Positions 36,401-45,271 of a stretch of 50,841 nucleotides of DNA are shown in pieces. The notes under the pieces were generated by a model. The model made no database searches. It was given only the letters and a program-made list of their open reading frames with translations, and was not told where the DNA came from. Source of the stretch: Fischerella sp. PCC 9431 (GTDB lineage: Bacteria; Cyanobacteriota; Cyanobacteriia; Cyanobacteriales; Nostocaceae); contig NZ_KE650771.1 of NCBI RefSeq assembly GCF_000447295.1, positions 2,075,533-2,126,373 of the forward strand, given 5' to 3'. Within the stretch, counting starts at the first letter, position 1, and every line of letters begins with the position of its first letter. The position numbers and the translations under genes are program-made.

Positions 36401-36996
36401 CCAATATTAAAAGGTGTTCGACGTTTGTCTGTGATCAAATCCGATGGACTAGCGACACCAAAGATCGCAAATCCTAGACGCTCAAACTGTGAATTATGCG
36501 ATCGCAGGTTATAACAATGACGTATCCAGACAAAAAAGTCGTTGATCGGGAAACTTAAGCTCAACAGACTATCAATTTCATCAATAAAAATAAAAATACC
36601 TTTTTTCTGCACATTTGGTAGCACCACCTCTTCCACAAATTGATGCAGTCTTTGTATTGAGGAAAATTCTGCTTGTTGTTTCCACCAATCTTGAAAGTTA
36701 ACTTGCTGTGCCAAATCTAAATCGTAAAACAAGCTGATGAGAATGCCTTTGTACCATTGTACAGATGTTAGTTCCTCACTACCCAACCGAGAGAGATCTA
36801 GATAAACACACGCATAACCTTCTTGTTCTAAACTATAGCTGGTTCGCTGTAGCAAAGATGACTTGCCCATTTGGCGGGAGTTTAATACGTAACAAAAATC
36901 ACCTGCTTTCAGCCCAGTATAAAGTTGTTTGTCTGCTTGACGGATCACATAGGTGGGATCGTTTCCTCGTAGACTACCACCAACCTGGTATCTCAT
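33442..36996 (-). CDS. AAA-like ATPase with transmembrane segment and 14 WD40 repeats
   Basis: 1184 aa. AAA-like (AAA_35) ATPase at ~1-330 with Walker A VLNSRQMGKSSLLQ (~37-50) and Walker-B-like GIFIFIDEIDSLLS. A coiled segment (~430-450) precedes one membrane helix (LLVTVAIALLISSGLGVGTF, ~457-476). From ~553 to ~1160 come fourteen WD40 repeats, each ending in KLW or similar, enough for two seven-bladed propellers. The layout, an ATPase switch plus a ligand-sensing propeller, is typical of STAND-type signalling NTPases. Partners and ligand are unknown. Start at ATG 36994-36996. Confidence 0.88.
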   Translation of the reverse strand: MRYQVGGSLRGNDPTYVIRQADKQLYTGLKAGDFCYVLNSRQMGKSSLLQRTSYSLEQEGYACVYLDLSRLGSEELTSVQWYKGILISLFYDLDLAQQVNFQDWWKQQAEFSSIQRLHQFVEEVVLPNVQKKGIFIFIDEIDSLLSLSFPINDFFVWIRHCYNLRSHNSQFERLGFAIFGVASPSDLITDKRRTPFNIGKAIELYGFQLEEAKPLLKGLEGLVTQPETVLREIIYWTRGQPFLTQKLCRLVFQQACENATGMIKLTPGTEAAWVEQLVRSHIIHNWESQDEPEHLRTIRDRLLFKEERAGRLLGLYQLVLQASVPTDDSQEQTELLLSGLVEKRDGYLKIKNPIYRSVFNTQWVAKQLNSLRPYSQALNAWVASNYKDQSRLLRGQALQDAQQWAQGKSLSDVDYQFLAASQEDEQREIQLFWEAARAKEVEARLVQEKKTARLQRFLLVTVAIALLISSGLGVGTFILYRQAINSEHQARMSEIAALVSSSEGLFASNRKLDALVEAIKATHKLQKLKETNTNIEPQLKQVLRQAVYGADEYNRFSGHTAAILTVAVSPDSSLIASAGIDKTIKLWRRDGSEVATLRTHQAPVRVLDFSFDGQMLVSASDDGVIKLWRRDLKNGTYHLSKSFTAHTAAIWGLAFSRDSQTIASASIDKTVKLWSDNGSLLKTFTGDNVGFWGVAFSPDGRVLAAATLNKAIKLWKRDDDTNWEQAKPLQTLADHTGWVSAVTFSPDGQTIASSSEDTTVKLWRKDNTDGRYHLWKTLPGHSAGTWEVAFSPDGQTVASASLDKTIKLWDINGTELRTLRGHSASVWGVRFSLDGSFIASAGAENIVRLWQTHNPFQNRIVAHSAGIWSIAISPDSGTIVTGGHDNTAKLWSPQGKLLQTFSQYDRPISTVSFSHDSKFVALGSEDDTVKIWQRNASLVATYKIPNGKLFGTTLSPNDQAIAMANVDNTIRLWLRDRQASWQDFQLSPNILKGHHAEIWQLRFSPDSRLLASASSDETVKLWTLDGKLHRTLKGHTAPVWRVDISPDGKILASGSGDNTVKLWTLDGQLLRTLKGHTAAIWGVAFSPDNRIVASGSVDTTIKLWQVDGTEIATLTGHTAAIRGIAISSDGKILASTGDDNRLILWNLERILNQDVLAYGCALVQNYLQTNTTVKQSDRHLCERN

Positions 36997-37018
36997 GGAA
37001 TATCGTGTGTACTAAATA

Positions 37019-37267
37019 AGGGATCGGGGATTGGGGATTGGGGATCGGGGATTGGGCATGGGGCATTGGGCATGGGGCATTGGGCATTGGGGATTGGGCA
37101 TGGGGCATGGGGCATTGGGCATGGGGCATGGGGCATGGGGCATTGGGCATGGGGCATTGGGCATTGGGCATCGGTTATTTATTCTCCCTTGTCCCCTTTC
37201 CCCTTGTCTCCCTTGTCCCCTTGTCCCCTTTCCCCGATCCCCAATCCCCAATTCCCAATCCCCAATG
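37019..37267. repeat. Heptamer repeat element, copy 4 (GGGCATG/GGGGATT array with C-rich arm)
   Basis: From 37020 to ~37170 the sequence is about twenty consecutive heptamers of the types GGGGATT, GGGCATG and GGGCATT. A C-rich arm (CCCTTGTCCCC, then CCCCGATCCCCAATCCCC) spans ~37185-37266, so the two sides could pair. It fills the gap between the two AAA-like genes and is the longest such array here. Shadow ORFs rich in Pro-Met-Pro arise from it. Confidence 0.8.
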
Positions 37268-37281
37268 ACTAAAAAAATCAT

Positions 37282-38688
37282 TTAATGAACAGCAGAGAGC
37301 TGCTTTTCAAAGTAGGTGCGGTAGAGATCGCAGCGTGGTTTGATGCGATCGCCTTCATAGCAAACTAATCCTAAGCTATCAAGCTTGTAAATCTCAACAG
37401 GATTAACAGAAGTAGTTTGTCTACCCGCCAAAACTTTAGTATATGTCTTCATGAGACTAGGTTGCTCTTGTAGGGTTGTCCAATGTCGCCACAAATGATG
37501 GCGATAGATACCACCGTTGGCGATCGCTTCCTGTATCAGCTGTTCCAGAGTCATTTTTTGAGAGCAAAGATAATACAGAGAAATCCGAACTAAAGCTGGA
37601 TGTCCTCCTATCAGTGACATCAATCTGGTCACTTCGTTACCATAACTCCAGTCTAGCCCGTGTCTTTTTGCTAACTCTCTTACCTGTTCCTCAGTAAATT
37701 CTGGTAAACGCAAAGGTAATCCAATATTAAATGGGGAACTATTGATATCTAAAGAAGCACACACTTCTGTGGAGTAAACTACTACTATTCTCAGTCTTTG
37801 CCAGATGGGATCTCTTCGTCCTTCTTCATGCCATGAACGCAACAAAGTGAAAAACTCTTGGGCTAGTTCTGCATATTCAGCAAAGCGATCTGCTTGCTCT
37901 AATACGAGAACCACAGGATGTTTAATTTGTTTGAGCAAATAGTTCTTAAAGTAGAAACTACAACTTAGTTTTCTACCCATTTCTTTATCCCAGTAGGTAT
38001 CTATATTGGGATTAATATCTAATTCTTTTGCTACGCGCCAGCAAAAAAAACGGAAAAAGTGGTTTAAGTCAATCATGCACAGCGAATCGATTTCATGGCA
38101 ATCCAATTTGACTGTGTGATATCGCTGCTTTTGTGCGAAAGCAAGCAACCGCAGCACCAGAGAGCTTTTACCCATATCTCTTGGAGAGCGAATCCTGATT
38201 ACACACCCTGGTTGAGTTATTTCTTGATAAACTAGTTTCTCAATTGGTGGACGTTCAATATATAAGGGAGAATCTAGGGGAACTGGACCATCTGGATATG
38301 GCCAACTATATTCAGAATGTCCATATAGTTCTTTAACCGATGGCAATTCAAACGCATATATGTCTTTTTTGTCTAAATTTGTTAATAATCCCGGAAAAGT
38401 TTCAGTGTAATTCCTTTCACTCAAAATGGTGTAATCTTCCCGACGTAACTCTAAATAAAAGGCATTGAAACAAAGTTTGAGGGTTTTGCGATCCACACTT
38501 GCATTCGACGACCACAACCGAGTCAACGTTTTAGTAGAAATTTGAATGCGATCGCTTAACTGTTCCAAACTGAAGCGATTACCATTATTCTCTGCTTTTT
38601 CGACCCTGAAAATTGCTGATTGCAGCCGCTTCATTCCTGCGGAGGTCAGCATAACTCCCCGTCTGCGTGTAGCTTTAGATCTTTCCAT
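37282..38688 (-). CDS. AAA-like ATPase with N-terminal HTH-like domain
   Basis: 468 aa. Residues ~15-95 look like a winged-helix/vMAP-type N-domain (QLSDRIQISTKTLTRLWSSN, then VDRKTLKLCFNAFYLELRRE). The AAA_35 domain follows with Walker A RDMGKSSLVLRL (~170-181) and a Walker-B-like PVVLVLEQADRF. It shares the ATPase type with the WD40 protein but lacks TM and WD40. Cyanobacterial genomes hold many such signalling ATPases, often tied to conflict or stress signalling by inference only. Same strand as the WD40 gene, 285 bp of repeat DNA between. Confidence 0.82.
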   Translation of the reverse strand: MERSKATRRRGVMLTSAGMKRLQSAIFRVEKAENNGNRFSLEQLSDRIQISTKTLTRLWSSNASVDRKTLKLCFNAFYLELRREDYTILSERNYTETFPGLLTNLDKKDIYAFELPSVKELYGHSEYSWPYPDGPVPLDSPLYIERPPIEKLVYQEITQPGCVIRIRSPRDMGKSSLVLRLLAFAQKQRYHTVKLDCHEIDSLCMIDLNHFFRFFCWRVAKELDINPNIDTYWDKEMGRKLSCSFYFKNYLLKQIKHPVVLVLEQADRFAEYAELAQEFFTLLRSWHEEGRRDPIWQRLRIVVVYSTEVCASLDINSSPFNIGLPLRLPEFTEEQVRELAKRHGLDWSYGNEVTRLMSLIGGHPALVRISLYYLCSQKMTLEQLIQEAIANGGIYRHHLWRHWTTLQEQPSLMKTYTKVLAGRQTTSVNPVEIYKLDSLGLVCYEGDRIKPRCDLYRTYFEKQLSAVH

Positions 38689-39385
38689 GCGCTAACTAGA
38701 CAACCCTATACTTGTTAATTTTTGATTGAAAAAAATCTCTAGCCTTGGTTTTTAAGCCTTTTGTCAACAAGGGAATTTCAATAACAAACACAAAATTATC
38801 TTACAATCGCGGTTATACCAACACACTCTACGCGGAAAAATACTTATATAAATTATTACAGATTAATTTGATGTACATGACTGTGGTTAAAGAAGCGCTA
38901 GGTTGTTCTACGATTTCACGAATAGACGTATCTATTGAATGTACTGTGCGATCGCGCAATAGATAATCTTGCTCAAAATTTAAGATTTCCATTTTTTCTC
39001 TCTTGGAATAAAACTTGTTGATACCAGTTTATTGTAACCATATTAGCCATATAGTAAACATTGAACTTTAATGATTGTAAAGTCTAAATGAGTTTGTCCA
39101 AATTCTATACTTCTGTTTTTTGTATAAAATAAGACCTTTCTTTTCACATTTTTTAAAACTATAAGATAAGTTTACCCCCAATATTGTTTATAGATACTAT
39201 TTGATTAGTATATGCTTAGTTAAGCATTTATAAGTAACTTTAGCTAATTTATTGATACAAATATTACTTAATTACTTAATTATTTTTATTTATCTGCGAA
39301 ATAAGACGAGCGTTGGGGCGTTGGGGCATTGGTATTCTTTCCCATTCCCCATGCCCGCAAAATCCCACTTCTTTTAGGGATGAGC
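38689..39385. other. Gene-free AT-rich region
   Basis: About 700 bp. ORF-like reading at 38745-38966 has no coding character or ribosome site and I do not accept it. The right part (39305-39446) is a G/C-rich heptamer repeat. No terminator, tRNA or recognised regulatory motif was seen. Confidence 0.5.
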
Positions 39386-39446
39386 TTAACTCTTATCCCT
39401 AGAGGGGGCCCCACCTCCGATTCCTGATCCCCTATCCCTCTTACCA
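39312..39446. repeat. Heptamer-type repeat element, copy 5, extending into the symporter gene
   Basis: GCGTTGGGGCGTTGGGGCAT then CCCATTCCCCATGCCC, followed by a hairpin TAGGGAT...ATCCCTA (39375-39402) and GATCCCCTATCCCTC inside the 3' coding end of the symporter. As with copy 1, the repeat supplies the last codons of a membrane protein (RDRGSGIGGG). Confidence 0.6.
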
Positions 39447-40705
39447 TCGAGTAAAGCGCTGACGGTCATATCTCCCATCACATTAATAGCAGTACGACAG
39501 CGATCCAAGAACCAGTCTACGGTTACAAGTACGGCAATATATTGTGTAGGCAAACCGACGGAAGTAAATACAAGAGTCATAGTCACCAGTCCAGCATTAG
39601 GAATATTAGCCGCACCCACTGAAGCAAAAATAGAAGTGAGAACGACAACAAGTTGTTGTCCAAGATTTAAATGTTGTCCCAATACTTGAGAAATAAACAA
39701 AGCAGACATCGCCTCGTAAAGAGCCGTACCATCATTATTAAAATTTGCTCCCACCAATGCTCCCAAAGCTGCGGAAGATTCTCGTAAGCCTATTTTTGTT
39801 TGCAAAACTTCAAAGGTGACGGGCATTGTCGCCCCAGAAGAAGATGTGGAAAAAGCCATCACAAAGGCGTCGGAACCACCACGCAAGAAATTAACTGGTT
39901 TGACCCAAGAACCAAATTTAACTCTACTCAAGTAGTAGCAAGCTTGTAGCACCAGTGCTATTAGCACCGCTAAAATAAAAGCACCCAAAGATATAAATGG
40001 CTCAAAACCTTCTTTCGCAACTGTAGAGGCAACAATACCAAAAACAGCCAAAGGTACTAAACTTATTACCCAGTTCAGGATACGGATCACAGCCTCGAAC
40101 AAAATTGAAATTACGTCTTCAATGGGCTTGTATTCATTCTTACCTTGAGCCACCATCTCTGACTTAATAGCACGTAGAACAATACCAAAAGATAAGGCAA
40201 TAACAATGAGTTGGATAACATTGTTGTTGACTAAAGGCTCAAGAATTGCTTTTGGTATAGCGTCTTGAATCAGTCCCCAGGGATCGAATTTTTCCTGGGG
40301 CAAATTTGTACCCCCCTGAACTGACAAACTTCCCCATGTACCAGGACGCAGGACGTTTGCTACCAAAAGCCCGATAAATATCGCTACTGTAGTATTAGTA
40401 AGTAGTAGCACCGCCAAGCGTCGTCCAGCAGTACCAGGAATATTTGCCGTCATGAAAGTATGCAGCACTGCTACCAAAATCAAGGGCGGAGCTAGGGCGC
40501 GCAAAGCCTTCAGTATTAACTCGGCGGGAATGGCAAGGTTTTTGATCAGGGCTGCATTTGCTGGGCTGGGGTTGCCTGCACCTAGCAAAAATCCAACTGC
40601 GATCGCCAACATCAAGGCAATGATAATTTGTAATGTGAGCGGGATTTTTTGCCACCAAGGACGGTCTTTATTTTTCGGTTGCTCAATACTGTCTATTTCT
40701 TTCAT
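39386..40705 (-). CDS. Dicarboxylate/amino acid:cation symporter (DAACS family)
   Basis: 439 aa, eight or more membrane helices. Family signatures: the serine-rich hairpin AFSTSSSGATMPVTFE (substrate-site re-entrant loop) and GANFNNDGTALYEAMSALF (normally GATINMDGTALY; here NNDG). Together they bind Na+ and acidic substrates such as glutamate or C4-dicarboxylates. The last ~20 residues (GKRDRGSGIGGGAPSRDKS) are encoded by repeat DNA and lie outside the conserved fold. Start at ATG 40703-40705. No partner genes adjacent. Confidence 0.88.
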   Translation of the reverse strand: MKEIDSIEQPKNKDRPWWQKIPLTLQIIIALMLAIAVGFLLGAGNPSPANAALIKNLAIPAELILKALRALAPPLILVAVLHTFMTANIPGTAGRRLAVLLLTNTTVAIFIGLLVANVLRPGTWGSLSVQGGTNLPQEKFDPWGLIQDAIPKAILEPLVNNNVIQLIVIALSFGIVLRAIKSEMVAQGKNEYKPIEDVISILFEAVIRILNWVISLVPLAVFGIVASTVAKEGFEPFISLGAFILAVLIALVLQACYYLSRVKFGSWVKPVNFLRGGSDAFVMAFSTSSSGATMPVTFEVLQTKIGLRESSAALGALVGANFNNDGTALYEAMSALFISQVLGQHLNLGQQLVVVLTSIFASVGAANIPNAGLVTMTLVFTSVGLPTQYIAVLVTVDWFLDRCRTAINVMGDMTVSALLDGKRDRGSGIGGGAPSRDKS

Positions 40706-40888
40706 TTATTGAAGAAGAAGCTGCTGATGTCATTATAAAAACAACGCTTTAGCAAGATAATTTTTCAAAAAAATACAAATTTTAATATTGCTTGGGTTCA
40801 TTTGGTTCACCGGAGAGCTTTGGTGGCGTTTATTTGTTCCACGTCGTACACTGATAACTGTTCACTGATAACTGTTCACTGTTCCCTT

Positions 40889-43522
40889 ATGTCTTTTGTT
40901 CCGTTGCACATTCATAGTGACTACAGTCTGTTGGATGGTGCTAGTCAAATACCAAATTTAGTGGATCGTGCTATTGAACTGGATATTAAAGCGATCGCTC
41001 TGACGGATCATGGTGTTATGTATGGTGCGATCGAACTGATAAAAATTTGTCGCAACAAAAATATTAAGCCAATCATTGGCAATGAAATGTATATTATCAA
41101 CGGCGATATTACGAAACAAGAACGCCGTCCTCGTTATCATCAAATTGTTCTAGCAAAAAATACTAAAGGTTATAAAAATTTAGTTAAATTAACAACTATT
41201 TCCCACCTCCAAGGTGTACAAGGCAAAGGTATTTTTTCTCGTCCTTGTATTAGCAAAGAATTACTCAAAACATACCACGAAGATTTAATCGTTACTAGTG
41301 CTTGCTTGGGTGGAGAAGTACCCCAAGCAATTCTGGCAGGAAAACTAGATGCAGCCCGTCGAGTTGCTCAATGGTATAAAGATGTATTTGGTGAAGATTA
41401 TTATTTAGAAATTCAAGATCATGGTTCTCCCGAAGACCGAATTGTCAATGTCGAAATTGTCAAAATTGCCCGGGAATTAGGCATAAAAATTGTCGCTACC
41501 AATGATTCTCATTATATTTCCTGTTATGACGTCGAAGCACACGACGCCTTATTGTGTATTCAAACCGGTAAATTAATAGTTGAAGATAACCGGATGCGTT
41601 ATAGCGGTACAGAGTATTTAAAATCCGCAGAAGAGATGAAACAGCTATTTCGTGACCATTTGCCGGATGATGTCATTGAAGAAGCGATCGCTAATACTGT
41701 AGAAGTAGCAGAAAAAATCGAACCATACAATATTTTGGGTGAGCCTCGGATTCCCAATTATCCAATTCCATCTGGTCATACTGCTGATACTTATGTCGAA
41801 GAAATTGCTTGGCAAGGACTCTTACAAAAACTAAATCGCAAATCCCGCAACGAAATCGATTCAGCTTATAAAGAAAGGCTGGAATATGAATTAAAAATGA
41901 TTCAGCAAATGGGTTTTTCCACATACTTTTTAGTTGTGTGGGACTACATCAAATTTGCCAGAGATAATGATATTCCAGTTGGGCCGGGTCGTGGTTCTGC
42001 GGCAGGTTCTTTGGTAGCTTATACTATGGGAATTACCAATATAGATCCTGTACATCATGGCTTACTTTTTGAAAGATTTCTCAACCCAGAACGGAAATCT
42101 ATGCCAGATATTGACACGGATTTCTGCATTTCTCAAAGAGATAAAGTCATAGAATATGTTACCGAAAAATATGGTACAGAAAGAGTTGCTCAAATTATCA
42201 CTTTTAACCGTCTGACTTCCAAAGCCGTTTTAAAAGATGTCGCCAGAGTGTTAAATATTCCTTATGCAGAATCAGACAAAATGGCGAAAATGATTCCCGT
42301 TTCACGGGGGAAACCTGCCAAGTTGAAAGTGATGATTTCTGATGACACTCCTGAACCAGAATTTAAAGCCAGATATGATAATGATCCAAGAGTCCGCCAT
42401 TGGGTAGATATGGCAATTCGTATCGAAGGAACTAACAAAACCTTCGGTGTTCATGCAGCAGGTGTAGTTATTTCTGCTGATCCATTAGATGAAATTGTAC
42501 CACTTCAGAAAAATAACGATGGTTCTGTAATTACCCAGTATTTTATGGAAGATTTAGAATCGCTGGGTTTATTAAAAATGGATTTTCTGGGCTTAAAAAA
42601 TCTGAGTATGATTCAGAAAACCATTGAATTAATTGAAAGTAATCATGGATTTAAAATAGACCCCTATGTAATTACTGCTCAAGAAAGAAAAGCGCAGAAA
42701 ATATTAGCAAAAGGTGGAGAAGGTGCAAAACTTCCTCCTGATGTGAAAAAGACTTACGAATTATTAGAAGCAGGCGAATTAGAAGGAGTATTTCAGCTAG
42801 AATCTTCGGGAATGCGTCAGATAGTACGTGATTTGAAGCCTTCTAATATAGAAGATATTTCTTCTATTTTGGCGCTATATCGACCAGGTCCATTAGATGC
42901 AGGGCTAATTCCAAAATTTATTAACCGCAAACACGGTCGAGAAAATATTGATTATGAACATACAACTTTAGAACCAATCTTAGATGAAACCTATGGAATT
43001 ATGGTTTATCAAGAGCAAATTATGAAAATTGCTCAAGATATGGCCGGATATTCTTTAGGTCAAGCTGATTTGCTGCGTCGGGCGATGGGTAAAAAGAAAG
43101 TTGCGGAGATGCAGAAGCAGCGAGAAAAATTTATGGATGGTGCAGCGAAAAACGGTGTCAAACAACAAATTGCAGAAGAATTATTTGAGCAAATGTTAAA
43201 GTTTGCCGAATATTGCTTGAGTTATGACACTGAAGTTTTGACTGTAGAATATGGATTTTTACCAATCGGAGAAATCGTCGAAAAAAGAATAGAGTGTACT
43301 GTTTACACTGTTGATACTAATGGTTATGTATATACACAAGCGATCGCACAGTGGCATAATCGTGATGAGCAAGAAGTATTTGAATATGCTTTAGAAGATG
43401 GTTCGATAATTCGAGCTACGAAAGATCATAAATTTATGACTAGTGAAGGGCAAATGTTACCAATTGATGAAATATTTGCCAAAGGATTAGATTTGCTGCA
43501 AGTACAAGGATTACCAGAATAA
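40889..43522 (+). CDS. dnaE: DNA polymerase III alpha subunit, N-terminal half with split-intein N-fragment
   Basis: 877 aa from ATG 40889 ([19 protein letters not shown]), chosen since this is the canonical start; the upstream 29 codons hold TGATAACTG repeats. Extein (775 aa): PHP domain ([22 protein letters not shown]) and the polymerase palm with [12 protein letters not shown] and [12 protein letters not shown]. The extein ends FAEY and is followed by the intein at 43214. The C-half (with its intein-C) must be encoded elsewhere; trans-splicing rebuilds the polymerase, as in other cyanobacteria. Confidence 0.95.
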   Translation: MSFVPLHIHSDYSLLDGASQIPNLVDRAIELDIKAIALTDHGVMYGAIELIKICRNKNIKPIIGNEMYIINGDITKQERRPRYHQIVLAKNTKGYKNLVKLTTISHLQGVQGKGIFSRPCISKELLKTYHEDLIVTSACLGGEVPQAILAGKLDAARRVAQWYKDVFGEDYYLEIQDHGSPEDRIVNVEIVKIARELGIKIVATNDSHYISCYDVEAHDALLCIQTGKLIVEDNRMRYSGTEYLKSAEEMKQLFRDHLPDDVIEEAIANTVEVAEKIEPYNILGEPRIPNYPIPSGHTADTYVEEIAWQGLLQKLNRKSRNEIDSAYKERLEYELKMIQQMGFSTYFLVVWDYIKFARDNDIPVGPGRGSAAGSLVAYTMGITNIDPVHHGLLFERFLNPERKSMPDIDTDFCISQRDKVIEYVTEKYGTERVAQIITFNRLTSKAVLKDVARVLNIPYAESDKMAKMIPVSRGKPAKLKVMISDDTPEPEFKARYDNDPRVRHWVDMAIRIEGTNKTFGVHAAGVVISADPLDEIVPLQKNNDGSVITQYFMEDLESLGLLKMDFLGLKNLSMIQKTIELIESNHGFKIDPYVITAQERKAQKILAKGGEGAKLPPDVKKTYELLEAGELEGVFQLESSGMRQIVRDLKPSNIEDISSILALYRPGPLDAGLIPKFINRKHGRENIDYEHTTLEPILDETYGIMVYQEQIMKIAQDMAGYSLGQADLLRRAMGKKKVAEMQKQREKFMDGAAKNGVKQQIAEELFEQMLKFAEYCLSYDTEVLTVEYGFLPIGEIVEKRIECTVYTVDTNGYVYTQAIAQWHNRDEQEVFEYALEDGSIIRATKDHKFMTSEGQMLPIDEIFAKGLDLLQVQGLPE
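43214..43519 (+). other. Split DnaE intein, N-terminal fragment (102 aa)
   Basis: Starts with Cys1 ([10 protein letters not shown]) directly after the extein Tyr and ends with the stop codon. Block B TKDH (Thr69, His72) is present. Ala occupies position 59, where Npu DnaE has Cys, leaving only Cys1 and Cys28. Lys70, Met75 and Met81, remembered as associated with fast splicing in this family, are all present. A stand-alone N-fragment without C-fragment is expected of the split form. Confidence 0.93.
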
Positions 43523-43542
43523 TTTAGTTATCCCACATGTTC

Positions 43543-43573
43543 GGTGCGTTATGACTAATATCCATAACGCACC
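43543..43573. repeat. Dispersed palindrome GGTGCGTTATG...CATAACGCACC
   Basis: Perfect 11-bp arms with a 9-nt loop, 20 bp after the dnaE stop. Related to 3707-3736. It may act as a terminator between the convergent genes dnaE and 43607, followed by TGATAACTGATAACTG repeats (43580-43607) rather than a U-run. Confidence 0.65.
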
Positions 43574-43606
43574 CTACCAGATTTGATAACTGATAACTGA
43601 TAACTG

Positions 43607-44941
43607 TTACAGTTTTTGAAAGCCTTTTGCTGCTTTTTTTTGTCCCTTGGTTTTCGATTTAGTTTTATGTACTTCTCCTAAAGCTTCTTGAAATAAATTA
43701 TGTAGATGTACTGGTACGCTGGCTATTTCTGGTAATTCTGGCTCTAGAAGTTTATGATATTCTTGTAACAGTGTATCTAAGTCATTTTTTAAGTTAAAAT
43801 CTGGACGTTGTAGGACTGTTTGCAATATTTTTTCTAATGAATTTGGATACTCTGCTGCAAGGCGATACCAGATAAAAGCATTGATATCTTTACTTTCTAG
43901 ATAGTGGCGAATTAGTTTTTCAGAACCTTCAATACTCTGCCAATCTTCTGCTGCTAAAATTGTTTTAATTTTGGCGTATGTTGGTAAAAACATCTGTCCC
44001 CAACGGGGATGAGAAAGGGCTGTTACTGCTTCTGCTTTTTTGAGATCCGCAGGCAGTTCCACTTTTGATGTTACCATTTTGGCTGTAGTCGTTTTGTTTT
44101 TCAACAATTGCGATACTACTTTCGAGTCAGCACCCATGTCTTCGGCCGCGGCCTGGATTTCTTCTTCGTCAACTCCTGCTTCTTGGGCAATTTCTCCAAG
44201 TGATTTTGAGGAATCAATTCCTGCTGCGGCTAAACTTTTTTCTGTAGTGATTTCTTGAAGTTCAGCTATTTTTTTATTGAGTTGGTATCCTGGCATTGTG
44301 ACTTCATCACTACCAAAAAACTCAACAAATTGTTGATGATATGTTAATACTGACTGCCAAGCTTCTTCTAACAAATCGGGTGCATCGCTGTAAAGATGGC
44401 TTTTGTAATTTTCTTTAAAATTACCAATCGCTACTGCTAGTTTTGGTTTACCCAGTTTACCCATTTGTGTATAGGGACCAGAAAATGTCCAGTAGGATTC
44501 TGTAACCGGAGAAATGCGAGTTAGCAAAATTTCTCCTGCTTTTAACCGCGACATTTCCTGTTGGGTTTTAGCGTTGTTGAACTTAACAATGTAGTTTTTG
44601 GCTGTTAGCCAGTTCATCAACTCAAAGCCATCGTCTAATATTTTAGCGATCGCAAATAATCCCATAAAACTACGATGCCAATTATTCAGCAATTGGCGAT
44701 CGCTTGGTGACAATTCTGGATGAGTTTCTATAAACAGATCTACTGGTGATTTATCCCCTACTTTACCTTCGATAGCAAAGCTGTCTATTGTTAACTCTTG
44801 TTGGATTGTATCACCAGAGCCACGACGCAACTGTGCTGCTGCATAAGTTTCCAATGCTTCTGCCAGTTCATCGTCTGCATCCAAGATAAAATCAATTAAC
44901 GCTTGTTTGAGTTGGTGCGATCGCTCTAAGAGTGCATCCAC
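43607..44941 (-). CDS. Conserved cyanobacterial protein of unknown function
   Basis: 444 aa, soluble, no signal peptide or membrane segment. Mostly alpha-helical by composition. An N-terminal region (LLERSHQLKQALIDFILDAD) and a central region with TRISPVTESYWTFSGPYTQM and LYSDAPDLLEEAWQSVLTYH are the most distinctive stretches. The C-terminus is Lys-rich (KTKSKTKGQKKAAKGFQKL). I do not recognise a catalytic motif or named family. It is convergent with dnaE, and its own promoter lies in 44942-45271, shared with the divergent PEP-CTERM gene. Confidence 0.75.
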   Translation of the reverse strand: MDALLERSHQLKQALIDFILDADDELAEALETYAAAQLRRGSGDTIQQELTIDSFAIEGKVGDKSPVDLFIETHPELSPSDRQLLNNWHRSFMGLFAIAKILDDGFELMNWLTAKNYIVKFNNAKTQQEMSRLKAGEILLTRISPVTESYWTFSGPYTQMGKLGKPKLAVAIGNFKENYKSHLYSDAPDLLEEAWQSVLTYHQQFVEFFGSDEVTMPGYQLNKKIAELQEITTEKSLAAAGIDSSKSLGEIAQEAGVDEEEIQAAAEDMGADSKVVSQLLKNKTTTAKMVTSKVELPADLKKAEAVTALSHPRWGQMFLPTYAKIKTILAAEDWQSIEGSEKLIRHYLESKDINAFIWYRLAAEYPNSLEKILQTVLQRPDFNLKNDLDTLLQEYHKLLEPELPEIASVPVHLHNLFQEALGEVHKTKSKTKGQKKAAKGFQKL

Positions 44942-45271
44942 AGTTTTATCTCTCGGTTTTAACTTTTCGTAGATTATAAGTTGCCGAAAGCCGGATGGAT
45001 CTAACTATTGGCTTAATTTCTGAAATTGCGATACTACTTGGCAGAAATTACTGATTATTTACAAAGATTGTAATTTTTTGCTTGAAATTTCACATCAAAT
45101 TACGTATTATCGCTTAACTGGGGGTTGTTTGGCTAACACAAACTTCAATCCTAGACATTCCTACTATAAACACATTTATTAGGCAACTAAGTAGAACAGC
45201 GTAAATAATTAAAGGTTTGTAGTGAGGACTAAAGTCCTTACTACGAACTAGAGTACAAAAAAGAGGAAAAC
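44942..45271. other. Divergent promoter region with dispersed hairpin
   Basis: 330 bp between divergent genes, so it must hold two promoters; I cannot place their boxes. It carries one strong palindrome (45219-45244). The PEP-CTERM gene has GAGG 7 nt before its ATG. Confidence 0.5.
45219..45244. repeat. Dispersed palindrome GTAGTGAGGACT/AGTCCTTACTAC
   Basis: Two 12-bp arms with one G-T-type mismatch and a 2-nt loop. The same design is seen at 48101-48129. Located about 30 bp before the PEP-CTERM gene's start, so it may sit in its leader. Confidence 0.6.

Noticed and set aside
37012-37285. Open frames encoding Pro-Met-Pro-His-Ala or Gly-Met-Gly-His repeats
   Set aside because: Products of the heptamer array and its complement; no ribosome site and no conserved start.
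38745-38966. 73-codon forward ORF in the AT-rich gap
   Set aside because: No ribosome-binding site, no domain, odd composition; likely chance.
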